A stretch of 64,000 nt of DNA from VRUE01 sp963737575. GTDB lineage: Bacteria; Actinomycetota; Thermoleophilia; Solirubrobacterales; 70-9. A model generated the notes under the pieces. The model searched no databases, was not told the DNA's origin, and was given only the letters and a program-made list of their open reading frames with translations. The DNA is taken from NCBI GenBank assembly GCA_963737575.1, contig CAVTTJ010000005.1, forward strand, positions 186,001 through 250,000, read 5' to 3'. Numbering within the stretch: the stretch's first letter is position 1; each line of letters begins with the position of its first letter. The translations under genes and the position numbers were made by a program. Shown here piece by piece: positions 33,999 through 42,733 of the stretch.

Positions 33999-34948
33999 GA
34001 ATCTGCGGCCGCCGGGGCCGGGACCTCGCCGAAGGCGTTGCGCCCGCTCGGGTGAGCCGCGAAGAATGCGTTCCCGGCCTCCTGCCCTGACCGGAATAGG
34101 AAGTCGCGCTCCTCGGCGGAGAGATTGAAGTCGAGAGTTTCGACGTCGCCGGTCGGGATCGAGACGACCCGATCACCGAAGCCGAGGACGTCACGGGTGT
34201 CGAACGCGTTCATCGCAGTGTCGAGGATCGCCCTCGCCATCTCGACCGGCCAATCGATGCCGCCGATCTCGCGGTGGGAGGGCTGCTCGACGCCCATCCC
34301 CGCGTGCAGCCTGAAGCCCCAGGTGGGCCGGCGCGGCGCTGGGCGATCGAAGAGGAAGACCGGAAAGGCGCTGGCGACGCCGCCGTCGACCAGGACCGCA
34401 TCGTGCTTCGTCACCCGGTCTCGAAGGGCAAGGGGTGGGAAGAAAAACGGATAGCCGGAGCTGACCCGGACCGCCTCGGCGATCGGGAAGTCCTCGGGAC
34501 GCATGGGCCGGCCGCTCTCGTCCTCGTAGAGGACGACGTCCTCGGGAAACACGACGAGGCGCGAGTGCGCGAGGTCGCAGCCGACGACCTGGAGCCTGCC
34601 GTCGAGCTCGCCGAAGGTCCGCGCCGGCGCCGGCGCGTCCTGCAGCAAACCCTCGATCCACTCGGTCAGGCCGGTCCCGCGGGTGAGACCGCGGCGCCTG
34701 ACCAAGTTGATGACCCTCCTGACCAGGTTCGGGGATTCGCCGATCAGGCTGTAATCGGTCGCCTCCAGCGCCGCCCGCATCCCGGCCGCGTCGTAGCCGA
34801 CGGCGAGCGCCATCGCCGCGATCGCCCCGGCAGAGGTTCCTGCGAGACGCTTCCACTCGGTGTAGCCGGCCTTTTCCGCGGCCGCGATCGCCCCGGCGAA
34901 GGCGATTCCCTTCACTCCACCGCCGGAGAACACGGCATCTGCCTGCAC
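33995..34948 (-). CDS. Patatin-like phospholipase
   Basis: The 317-residue protein has the patatin catalytic dyad: the oxyanion loop FSGGGVKGIAFAG, the nucleophile elbow GTSAGAIAA (Ser about residue 40) and the Asp in VDGGVASAFP. It is likely a lipid acyl hydrolase acting at the membrane, with no signal peptide. On its own strand a TTGACA (34983-34978) and a TAGCCT upstream of the GTG start form a promoter with a short (15 nt) spacer. It converges with the HAD gene. Confidence 0.9.
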   Translation of the reverse strand: MQADAVFSGGGVKGIAFAGAIAAAEKAGYTEWKRLAGTSAGAIAAMALAVGYDAAGMRAALEATDYSLIGESPNLVRRVINLVRRRGLTRGTGLTEWIEGLLQDAPAPARTFGELDGRLQVVGCDLAHSRLVVFPEDVVLYEDESGRPMRPEDFPIAEAVRVSSGYPFFFPPLALRDRVTKHDAVLVDGGVASAFPVFLFDRPAPRRPTWGFRLHAGMGVEQPSHREIGGIDWPVEMARAILDTAMNAFDTRDVLGFGDRVVSIPTGDVETLDFNLSAEERDFLFRSGQEAGNAFFAAHPSGRNAFGEVPAPAAADS

Positions 34949-34970
34949 GAGTCAAGGCTAACCGGCCTCC

Positions 34971-34976
34971 TACACT
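34971..34976 (+). promoter_or_regulatory. -10-like TACACT of the methylmalonyl-CoA mutase gene
   Basis: TACACT ends 9 nt before the ATG at 34986 and no Shine-Dalgarno lies between, so the transcript is predicted to start within a few bases of the start codon. The same spacing to TAnnnT is seen at 23290, 48542 and 49883. Confidence 0.45.
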
Positions 34977-34985
34977 GTCAATCCC

Positions 34986-36604
34986 ATGGCGACCGAGCCG
35001 CGCCAGAAGCCCTCACTCGAGGAGCGTGAGACCGAGTTCTCGACGCTCTCCGGGCACCCGATCGAGCCTCTCTACGAGGACGCTCCGGCCAGCCCCGAGA
35101 CGACGATCGGCCGCCCCGGCGAGTTCCCGTTCACCCGCGGCCCCTACCCCTCGATGTACCGGGGACGGCTGTGGACGATGCGCCAGTTCGCCGGCTTCGG
35201 CACCGTCGAGGAGACCAACGAGCGCTTCCACTACCTGCTCGACCACGGCCAGACCGGCCTCTCGACCGCGTTCGACATGCCGACCCTGATGGGCTACGAC
35301 TCCGATCACGGCCGCAGCCTCGGCGAGGTCGGCCGCGAGGGGGTCGCGGTCGACACCCTCGACGACATGGAACAGCTCTTCGAGGGGATCCCGCTCGGCG
35401 GCGTCAGCACCTCGATGACGATCAACGCCCCGGCTGCGATCCTGCTCGCCTTCTACGTGCTCGTCGGCGAGAAGCAGGGCGTGGCGCCGGAGAAGCTCGC
35501 CGGCACGATCCAGACCGACATCCTCAAGGAGTACATCGCCCAGAAGGAGTGGTGCTTCCCGATCGAGCCGGCGCTGCGGATCGTCACCGACATGATCGAG
35601 TGGTGCTCGCAGCGGATGCCGCGCTGGCACCCGGTCTCGATCTCCGGCTACCACATCCGCGAGGCGGGGTCGACCGCCCAGCAGGAGCTCGCGTTCACGC
35701 TGAAGGACGGCTTCACCTACGTCGAGCGGGCGATCGAGCGCGGCCTCGATGTCGACGACTTCGCCCCCCGCCTCTCGTTCTTCTTCAACGCCCACATCGA
35801 CTTCTTCGAGGAGATCGCCAAGTACCGGGCGGCGCGGCGGATCTGGGCGCGCGAGATGCGCGACACCTACGGCGCCAAGCGCGAGGAGTCGATGCGGCTC
35901 CGCTTCCACGCCCAGACGGCGGGCGTCTCGCTGACCGCCCAGCAGCCGCTCAACAACGTCGTCCGCACCTCGATCGAGGCCCTCGCTGCGGTCCTCGGCG
36001 GCACCCAGTCCCTGCACACGAACTCCTTCGACGAGGCGCTGGCGCTGCCGACCGAGGAGGCCGTGCGGGTCGCGCTGCGCACCCAGCAGATCATCGCCTT
36101 CGAGTCCGGCGCGCCGAACACTCCCGACCCGCTCGGCGGCTCCTGGTTCGTCGAGAAGCTGACCGACGAGATGGAGGCCGCCGCCTACGGTTACTTCGCC
36201 AGGATCGACGAGGTCGGGGGGATGGTCGAGGCGATTCGCCAGAACTTCCCCCAGCGCGAGATCGCCGACGCCGCCTTCGCGCACCAGCGCGAACTGGACG
36301 AGCGCAGGCGGATCGTCGTCGGGGTCAATGACTTCGCCGCCGAGGACGAAGCCGAGACCCCGATCCTCCGGATCGACCCGGCGCTCGAACGCAAGCAGGT
36401 GGACCGGCTCGCCGCGACCCGCGCCGGCCGTGACGCGGCCGCGGTCGAGACCGCGCTGGCGGACCTGCGGCGCGCGCCGCCGCCGGCGAGGAGAACCTGA
36501 TGCCGCCGATCATCGCGGCGTCGCGCGCCCGCGCGACCGAGGGGGAGATGATCGCGGCACTGCAGGAGGTCTTCGGCACCTATAGGGAGACTCCAGTCTT
36601 CTAG
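34986..36604 (+). CDS. Methylmalonyl-CoA mutase catalytic subunit, with an apparent frameshift near the 3' end
   Basis: The catalytic TIM-barrel subunit of a split B12-dependent mutase that converts methylmalonyl-CoA and succinyl-CoA. Family residues are present: RGPYPSMYRGRLWTMRQFAGFGT (substrate Tyr), the Arg in PALRIVTD and SGYHIREAG (His). Tyr plus Arg fits methylmalonyl- rather than isobutyryl-CoA mutase. The first frame stops at 36498-36500 after 504 codons, but the family C-terminus (RARATEGEMIAALQEVFGTY) continues in the -1 frame from about 36470 to the stop at 36602. One base seems missing in the run CGGCGCGCGCCGCCGCC. An ATG at 36500 overlaps the stop, so a separate 34-residue peptide could also be made. 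Confidence 0.9.
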
Positions 36605-36756
36605 CGCGTCTCCTGCAAACCGGCGCATCTCGGGGTCTTCAGTCGGACTCCTCGGGTCACGCACGAACAGGTGCGCTCCCTCGTCGCCCTTCCTGCAATC
36701 CCCCGACCTGCTTGGTTTTCGGAGCCGTTCATTGTTCGACTAACCTTGCGGCCCGG

Positions 36757-37185
36757 ATGGAGGCAGCCACAGCCCGCAAGATCAGAGTCGTCGTCGCCAA
36801 GCCGGGCCTCGACGGGCACGATCGCGGCGCCAAGATCATCGCCAGGGCGCTGCGCGACGCCGGGATGGAGGTGATCTACACCGGGCTGCACCAGACCCCG
36901 GAGCAGATCGCCGAGACAGTGATCCAGGAGGACGCCGACGCGGTCGGGCTCTCGATCCTCTCCGGCGCCCACATGACCCTGGTCCCGCGGGTCGTCGAGC
37001 TGCTCGCCGAGCAGGGCGTCGACGACGTCCTCGTCACCGTCGGCGGCACGATCCCCGCCGAGGACATCCCGGAGCTGAAGAAGCTCGGCGTCGCCGCCGT
37101 ATTCACCCCCGGAGCGGGAACCGACGAGATCGTCGAGTTCATCCGCGCCGGCGCCGGCGAGCGCCACGAAGCGGCGGAAGAGTGA
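36757..37185 (+). CDS. Methylmalonyl-CoA mutase B12-binding subunit
   Basis: The 142-residue protein is a stand-alone cobalamin-binding domain: RVVVAKPGLDGHDRGAKII with the DxHxxG lower-ligand His, SILSGAHMTLVPRV and VGGTIPAEDIPELKKLG. It completes the catalytic subunit encoded 150 nt upstream. The ATG at 36757 is preceded at 10 nt by TAACCT and has no ribosome site. The 152-nt gap before it contains the direct repeat TCCTGCAA (36608 and 36692) and no other recognised feature. Confidence 0.95.
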   Translation: MEAATARKIRVVVAKPGLDGHDRGAKIIARALRDAGMEVIYTGLHQTPEQIAETVIQEDADAVGLSILSGAHMTLVPRVVELLAEQGVDDVLVTVGGTIPAEDIPELKKLGVAAVFTPGAGTDEIVEFIRAGAGERHEAAEE

Positions 37186-37216
37186 CGGTCGACACCCTCG
37201 TCGCCTGATCTATGGA

Positions 37217-37238
37217 TAGACTGACTGACCAGTCAGTC
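37217..37238 (+). promoter_or_regulatory. TetR-type operator overlapping the etf promoter
   Basis: Perfect 8-nt inverted repeats GACTGACT (37219-37226) and AGTCAGTC (37231-37238) with GACC between them overlap a -10-like TAGACT (37217-37222). The pattern resembles operators of TetR-family fatty-acid or branched-chain catabolism repressors. No TetR gene is in the window, so the regulator would act in trans. Confidence 0.6.
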
Positions 37239-37260
37239 AACAATCCCAAGGAGTCCGATC

Positions 37261-38052
37261 TTGAAGATTTGCGTCCTGGTCAAGGAGGTACCGGACGCCG
37301 CCGTCCAGAAGCGCATCGACCCCGGAACGATGCGGCTGGATCGCAGCGGTGAGAAAAACCTCAACCCCTTCGATACCCACGCGATCGAGGCCGCCATGCA
37401 GATCAAGGAGGGCGGCGCGATCCCGGTCGAGGAGGTCATCGCGGTGACGATGGGGCCCGATTCCGCGGTCCGCGCGCTGCACAAGGCGGTGGCGCTCGGC
37501 GCCGACCGCTCGGTCCACCTCTCCGACGCCGCCCTCTCCGGATCCGACGTCTGCGCCACCGGCTACGCGCTGGCGAAGGTGCTCGAGTCCGAGAGCCCCG
37601 ACCTGGTGCTGCTCGGCCAGCAGTCGGACGACGGCGAGTGCTACACGATCGGCGCGGTCGTCGCCGACCATCTGCAGATGCCATCGCTGACCCAGGTGAT
37701 CAAGATCGACGTCGCCGACGGCAAGCTCCGCTGCGAGCGCCAGGCCGAGTACGGCTACGACACCGTCGAGGTCGAGCTCCCGGCCGTGATCAGCGTCGGC
37801 GACGCGATCAACGAGCCGCGCTACCCGAGCCTGAAAGCGATCATGGGCGCGAAAAAAAAGCAGCTCGACGCGAAGGCGAACGGCGACGTCGGGATCGACG
37901 GCGGCATGGTCGGCGAGGGTGGCTCGAAGACCGCGGTCCTCGCGCTCAACCCGCCGCCGGCGAAGGAGGCGGGCGAGATCATCGAGGACGAGGACACCAA
38001 CGAGACGGTCGAGAAGATCGTCGCCTGGCTCGACGAGAGGAAGCTGATCTGA
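37261..38052 (+). CDS. etfB: Electron transfer flavoprotein beta subunit
   Basis: The 263-residue protein starts MKICVLVKEVPDA and has LNPFDTHAIEAA and VISVGDAINEPRYPSLKAIM, the ETF-beta AMP-binding and signature regions. It forms a soluble heterodimer with the next gene product and collects electrons from acyl-CoA dehydrogenases. The start codon is TTG with AAGGAG 8-9 nt upstream. Its stop overlaps etfA by 1 nt (TGATG). The operator at 37219 implies regulation by acyl-CoA levels. Confidence 0.95.
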   Translation: MKICVLVKEVPDAAVQKRIDPGTMRLDRSGEKNLNPFDTHAIEAAMQIKEGGAIPVEEVIAVTMGPDSAVRALHKAVALGADRSVHLSDAALSGSDVCATGYALAKVLESESPDLVLLGQQSDDGECYTIGAVVADHLQMPSLTQVIKIDVADGKLRCERQAEYGYDTVEVELPAVISVGDAINEPRYPSLKAIMGAKKKQLDAKANGDVGIDGGMVGEGGSKTAVLALNPPPAKEAGEIIEDEDTNETVEKIVAWLDERKLI

Positions 38053-39029
38053 TGGGTGGGATTCTGGTCTACGCCCTCCACGACGACGAGGGCAACTTCA
38101 ACAAAAACTCGCAGGGGGCGATCTCCGAGGCCGCGAGGCTCGCCGGCGCACTCGGTAGCGGCGACGCCGCCGCGCTGGTGGTCGGCGACGTCGCCGACGA
38201 CGCCTGCGCGGGCCTCGGCAAGTACGGAGCCGCCAAGGTCTACCGCGCCAAGGGCGTTCCCGAGGGCCTCGCCCAGCCGATCGTCGACGCGATGGCGAAG
38301 GTGATGCAGGACGAGGGCTTCAGCTACGCGCTGTTCGGAGGCGGCCTGCTCGGCTTCGAGATCGGCGCCGGCCTCACCGCCCGCCTCAACGCCGGGGTGA
38401 CGATGGAGGTAACCAAGGTGAAGGTCGCCGACGGCAAGCTCGTCGCCGAGCGCCCGATCCTGCAGGACTCCCAGGTCGCCGACGTCGGCTATGTCGCCGA
38501 GCCGGGGATCATCATCGGCCGCCTCAACGCGTTCGACGCAAGTGAGGGCGACGGCAGCGCCGAGGTTGTCGACGTCGACGTCGAGCTCTCCGCCTGGTCG
38601 AGCAAGGCCAGGATGGTGCAGCGCGGCGAGCAGCGCGGCGCAGACGTGAACATCGAGGACGCCGAGATCCTCGTCGGCGGGGGCCGCGGCCTCGGTGCGG
38701 CCGAGGGCTTCGAGCTCGCCGAGGAACTCGCCGAGTCGATGGGCGGCGCCGTCGCCGCGACCCGCGCGGTTGTCGATGCCGGCTGGTACCCCTACGCCGC
38801 CCAGATCGGCCAGACCGGGAAGACGGTCGCGCCGAAGCTGTATCTCGCGGCCGGCATCTCCGGCGCGATCCAGCACAAGGTCGGGATGCAGAACTCGGAG
38901 AACATCCTCGCGATCAACAAGGACCAGAACGCGCCGATCTTCGAGTTCTCGGACCTCGGCGTGGTCGGCGATCTTCACAAGATCCTGCCGAAGCTGACAG
39001 AGGCGATCAAAGCCAAGAAGGGGGGTTGA
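38052..39029 (+). CDS. etfA: Electron transfer flavoprotein alpha subunit
   Basis: The 325-residue protein carries the C-terminal FAD-binding domain signature: ILVGGGRGLGAAEGFELAEELA, AATRAVVDAGWYPYAAQIGQTGKTVAPKLYLAAGISGAIQH and ILAINKDQNAPIFEFSDLGVVGD. The ATG overlaps the etfB stop. With the quinone oxidoreductase downstream this makes a complete ETF to membrane-quinone relay. Confidence 0.96.
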   Translation: MGGILVYALHDDEGNFNKNSQGAISEAARLAGALGSGDAAALVVGDVADDACAGLGKYGAAKVYRAKGVPEGLAQPIVDAMAKVMQDEGFSYALFGGGLLGFEIGAGLTARLNAGVTMEVTKVKVADGKLVAERPILQDSQVADVGYVAEPGIIIGRLNAFDASEGDGSAEVVDVDVELSAWSSKARMVQRGEQRGADVNIEDAEILVGGGRGLGAAEGFELAEELAESMGGAVAATRAVVDAGWYPYAAQIGQTGKTVAPKLYLAAGISGAIQHKVGMQNSENILAINKDQNAPIFEFSDLGVVGDLHKILPKLTEAIKAKKGG

Positions 39030-39038
39030 GCGGAGCCG

Positions 39039-40766
39039 ATGCCGGCCGTTTCCCCCGCTGAGTTCCCGCCGCCGTTCGACAGCGCCGATGTGATCGGGCC
39101 GCCGACCGATCCCGCCGACGAGCGGATCGAGGTCGGCGTTGCGATCGTCGGCGGCGGGCCCGCCGGGCTCGCCTGCGCGGTCAAGCTGATGCAGCTGCTC
39201 GAGGACGAGCCGGAGCTGACCGAGAAGCTGGGCGAAGTCCCGGTCGCGGTGATCGAGAAGGGGAAAGTCGCGGGCGCGCACCTGCTCTCCGGCGCCAACG
39301 TCGACCCCTCGGCGCTGACCCGGCTGTTCCCGGACCTCGACCCGGGCGAGTGGCCCTCCGTTTACCAGGAGGTCACCGAGGACGCGACGTACTTCCTGAC
39401 CCCGAAGAAAGCGTTCCCGGTGAAGGTGGGGATAGTCGCCGGGCCGCCACCTCCGAATTTCCGCAAAGAGGGCACCTACACGATGTCGGTCTCGAAAATG
39501 GGCCGCTTCCTCGCCGAGAAAGCCGAAGAGGCGGGCGTCTACATCCTCTCCGAGACCGCGGCCACGAAGCTCCTGGTAGAGGACCGGATCGTCCGCGGCG
39601 TCCGCTCCGGCGACCGCGGCCGCGGCAAGGACGGGGAAGAGCTCGGCAACTTCGAGCCCGGCTCCGACGTCGTCGCCAAGGCCACGGTGCTCGCCGAGGG
39701 GACGATCGGCCACCTCACCTACGCCGCCTATGACTACTTCGGCATGCGCGAGGGCTCGGATCCGCAGGCGTGGGAGCTCGGGGTGAAGGAGATCTGGGAG
39801 GTTCCGAAGCCCCTCGACCGCGTCATCCATACTCTCGGCTGGCCACTGCGTTGGGGCGGTAGGTACAAGGAGGCGGGAGGCAGCTTCATCTACCCGATGG
39901 GCGAGGACAAGGTCTGCTTCGGCCTCGTCGTCGGCCTCGACACCACCGACGCCACCTTCAGCGTCCACGACGAGTTGCAGCGCTTCAAGCAGCATCCGTT
40001 CATCGCCAAGATCATCGAGGGCGGCAAGCGGGTCGGCTGGGGCGCGAAGACGATCCCCTCGGGCGGCTACTGGTCGCTGCCCAAGCGCTTCTCGGTGCCC
40101 GGCATGCTTGTCGCCGGCGACAACGCCGGGATGGTCAATATCGCCGAGCTCGCCGGCGTCCACTACGCGATGCACGCGGGCATGTACGCGGCGGAAGCGA
40201 TCGTCGATTCGCTCAAGAACGACATCGACTCGGTCAACTTCGAAAGCTACGACGCAATGATCCGCGGCTCGGAGATCGAGAAGGACCTCTACGAGTCCCG
40301 CAACATGAAGCAGCCGTTGACGAAGGGGCTGATCGTCGGCGGGATCGTCGCCAACGCCCTGGTCATGACCAAAGGAAGCTTCCCTCCGGGGCACTGGAAG
40401 GTCGAGGCCAACGCCGAGCCGGAGGTCTTCATCGGCAACGCTTCCGAGCGGTACCCGAAGCCCGACAACGAGGTCACCTTCAACAAGCTGGACTCGGTCT
40501 TCCTCTCGGGCAACGCGACCCGCGACGACGCGCCGAACCACGTCCGGATCCAGACCCGGGTCCCGCGCGAGGTCGCCCAGACCTGGGTCTCGATGTGCCC
40601 GGCCCAGGTCTACGAGATCCCCGACGAGCAGCTCGAGAACGGGGCGGCCGAGGTCGACGTCCACGTCACCGCCTCCAACTGCGTCCAGTGCGGCGCGATC
40701 ACCGCCAAGGGCGGCAGGCTGACCCTGCCCGAGGGCGGCGACGGCCCCCTCTACCAGGAGACCTGA
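39039..40766 (+). CDS. Electron transfer flavoprotein-ubiquinone oxidoreductase, altered FeS site
   Basis: The 575-residue monotopic flavoprotein moves electrons from ETF to the quinone pool. It has the Rossmann GGGPAGLACAVKL motif (about residues 38-50), IEKGKVAGAHLLSG, and the C-terminal ferredoxin-like region. Family members bind 4Fe-4S through one Cys in CPAxVYE plus a CxxCxxC trio; here CPAQVYE and NCVQC are present, but the third Cys of the trio is missing (CVQCGAITAKGG). The cluster may therefore have a non-Cys ligand or be 3Fe-4S. It lies 9 nt after etfA. Confidence 0.92.
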   Translation: MPAVSPAEFPPPFDSADVIGPPTDPADERIEVGVAIVGGGPAGLACAVKLMQLLEDEPELTEKLGEVPVAVIEKGKVAGAHLLSGANVDPSALTRLFPDLDPGEWPSVYQEVTEDATYFLTPKKAFPVKVGIVAGPPPPNFRKEGTYTMSVSKMGRFLAEKAEEAGVYILSETAATKLLVEDRIVRGVRSGDRGRGKDGEELGNFEPGSDVVAKATVLAEGTIGHLTYAAYDYFGMREGSDPQAWELGVKEIWEVPKPLDRVIHTLGWPLRWGGRYKEAGGSFIYPMGEDKVCFGLVVGLDTTDATFSVHDELQRFKQHPFIAKIIEGGKRVGWGAKTIPSGGYWSLPKRFSVPGMLVAGDNAGMVNIAELAGVHYAMHAGMYAAEAIVDSLKNDIDSVNFESYDAMIRGSEIEKDLYESRNMKQPLTKGLIVGGIVANALVMTKGSFPPGHWKVEANAEPEVFIGNASERYPKPDNEVTFNKLDSVFLSGNATRDDAPNHVRIQTRVPREVAQTWVSMCPAQVYEIPDEQLENGAAEVDVHVTASNCVQCGAITAKGGRLTLPEGGDGPLYQET

Positions 40767-40805
40767 GCCCGACCCGCCGGGCGGGGGCGCAGTAGGGTCG
40801 CCGGC

Positions 40806-41666
40806 GTGTTGGCGCTCGGGATCGTCGCTGCAGTCGCGTCCTCGCTTCTCTACAACACCTCGATCGCGCTGCAGACGCTCGAGGCGCGCAAGGTGCCCGA
40901 CGAGCACTCGCTGCGGCCCTCGCTGCTGGGACGACTGCTGCGGAACGGCCGCTGGCTGGGGGCGACCGCGATCGGGTTCCTCGGGTGGCCGCTCGAGATC
41001 GCCGCGCTGCTGCTGGCGCCGCTGACGGTGGTCCAGCCCTGCATCGCGAGCGGGCTGGTCCTGCTGCTGTGGCTCGGCGTGCGGAGGCTCGGCGAGACTC
41101 CGGGGCCGCGCGAGCTGGCCTCGGTCGCGGCGATCGTCGCCGGCGTCACCGGGGTCGCGTTGTGCGCGCCGGAGCGCTCGACCGAGCACGCCGGAGGCGC
41201 CGCGATCGCGATCTCCCTCGCCCTGCTCGCGATCCCGATCGCCCTTCCCTACCTGGTCCGCGACAGGCGCGCCGCGGTCACCCTCGCGGTGTTCAGCGCC
41301 GGCTGCGGCTATGCCTGGACGGCGATCGCAAGCAAGCTCCTGACCGACCAGCTGGCGGCCGGCGCGATTCTCGCCGGCGCCGGCTGGTTGATCACCGCGG
41401 CGGCGTCGGAGGGCCTCGCCCTGCTGAGCGAGATGAGCGCCCTCCAGCAGCGCCCGGCGACCCGGGTCGCGCCGGTCATGTTCGCGGTCCAGGTGCTCGT
41501 CCCGGTCGCCCTCGCGCCGTTGCTGTTCAACGAGTCCTGGCGCGACACGCCGCTCGGCGGGTTGGCGCTGGCGGCCTCCGTCGCCGTCGCCGTCGCCGGC
41601 ACCGTCCTCCTCGCCGGCTCGAGGGCCGTCGGAGCCGTGATGGAGTCCGCGCACAGGGAGAGTTGA
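40806..41666 (+). CDS. DMT/NIPA-like multi-helix membrane transporter
   Basis: The 286-residue protein has about nine hydrophobic helices in the EamA/NIPA arrangement: an N-terminal LGIVAAVASSLLYNTSIALQ helix, QPCIASGLVLLLWLG, and a C-terminal PVMFAVQVLVPVALAPLLFNESW segment typical of the DMT superfamily. The substrate is unknown (magnesium or small metabolites are possible for this group). GTG start; TAGGGT lies 7 nt upstream. It is 39 nt after the ETF-QO gene. Confidence 0.8.
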   Translation: MLALGIVAAVASSLLYNTSIALQTLEARKVPDEHSLRPSLLGRLLRNGRWLGATAIGFLGWPLEIAALLLAPLTVVQPCIASGLVLLLWLGVRRLGETPGPRELASVAAIVAGVTGVALCAPERSTEHAGGAAIAISLALLAIPIALPYLVRDRRAAVTLAVFSAGCGYAWTAIASKLLTDQLAAGAILAGAGWLITAAASEGLALLSEMSALQQRPATRVAPVMFAVQVLVPVALAPLLFNESWRDTPLGGLALAASVAVAVAGTVLLAGSRAVGAVMESAHRES

Positions 41667-41707
41667 CCGGTGGGGACGGGCTGCGCTGCTAGCCTTGCGG
41701 CGCCTCA

Positions 41708-42733
41708 GTGGTCCCCGTCGACAACACCCGGTCTGACGCGACCAGGTTCGCGATCGGGTTCGATCACCGCGACCGCGGTCGCCTCTTCGAACTCTGGACC
41801 GAGGTCCTGGACTCCGAGCAATGGTCGGAGGGCGAGAAGCTCGAGGCCTTCGAGCGCCGCTGGGCCGATTGGAACGGGCTCGCCAGCCTCGGCCTCTCGA
41901 GCTGGGCCGGCGGGGCCCTTGCCGCGCTCGAGTTCGCCGGCGTCCGCGGCGAGACCGTGCTCTGCCCGTCGAACACGTTCATGGCGTCGCCGCTGGCGGC
42001 CGTCGGGGCCGGCGCCGAGGTCGAGTTCGTCGACTGCAACCGGGAGGACCTCTGCATGTCCTTTGCCGACTTCGAGCGCCGGGCGGAGCGGCACCGGCCT
42101 CGGGCGGCGATCCTCGTCCACATCGGCGGCCACATCGCGTTCGACGCGGAGCCGATAGCCGAGTACTGCGCCGCCAACGACATCTTCCTGCTCGAGGACT
42201 GCGCCCATGCCCACGGCGCCGAGTGGAGCGGCCGCCGCCCGGGGACGTACGGCGACGCCGGGGTCTACTCGCTCTACGCGACGAAGACGATCTCGAGCGG
42301 CGAGGGCGGGGTCCTCGTCTCGTCCAATCCCGACCTGATCGAGTTCGCCCGCGCCTTTCGCAACTACGGCAAGTTCGAGCACCGGGTCGACGGGCTGAAC
42401 TTCCGCATGAGCGAGTTCACGGCGGCGCTGGCACTGGTCCAGACCGAGCGGATGGAGGAGATCGTCGCCTGGAAGAACGAGTACGCCCGGACGCACCTCG
42501 ACCCCCTTCACCCGAACCGGGTCGAACTACCCGAGGGGATGACCTCCGGCCTGTACAAGTACATCGTCTTCGAGGAGATCGAGAAGAGCACCGGGCGCGT
42601 CTATGAGGAACCGTGCCACCGGATCATGGGCCGCGGCGGCGAATTCCCCAACACCGAGTGGGCGGCGCAGAGCCATTGGTGCGTTCCGCTGTACTACCGC
42701 CCCTCGAGCCGCGACAATGGGGCTCCTGTATGA
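41708..42733 (+). CDS. DegT/DnrJ/EryC1/StrS-family sugar aminotransferase
   Basis: The 341-residue PLP enzyme has LCPSNTFMASPLA, the DCAHAHGAEW cofactor Asp region and SLYATKTISSGEGG with the Schiff-base Lys. Such enzymes transaminate nucleotide-linked keto-sugars. It is slightly short at the C-terminus relative to the usual 370-400 residues. The stop overlaps the ATG of the epimerase-glycosyltransferase fusion (ATGA), so it acts in the same cell-surface glycoconjugate pathway. GTG start. Confidence 0.9.
   Translation: MVPVDNTRSDATRFAIGFDHRDRGRLFELWTEVLDSEQWSEGEKLEAFERRWADWNGLASLGLSSWAGGALAALEFAGVRGETVLCPSNTFMASPLAAVGAGAEVEFVDCNREDLCMSFADFERRAERHRPRAAILVHIGGHIAFDAEPIAEYCAANDIFLLEDCAHAHGAEWSGRRPGTYGDAGVYSLYATKTISSGEGGVLVSSNPDLIEFARAFRNYGKFEHRVDGLNFRMSEFTAALALVQTERMEEIVAWKNEYARTHLDPLHPNRVELPEGMTSGLYKYIVFEEIEKSTGRVYEEPCHRIMGRGGEFPNTEWAAQSHWCVPLYYRPSSRDNGAPV

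Noticed and set aside
36605..36756. Possible small gene or regulatory RNA between the two methylmalonyl-CoA mutase genes
   Set aside because: No frame with a ribosome site and no strong stem was found; only a TCCTGCAA direct repeat and a -10-like TAACCT are visible.
37821..41654. A 1277-codon open frame on the minus strand
   Set aside because: It lies opposite etfA, the ETF-quinone oxidoreductase and the transporter, all well supported; its Asp/Arg/Gly/Leu-rich composition is an artefact of the opposite strand.
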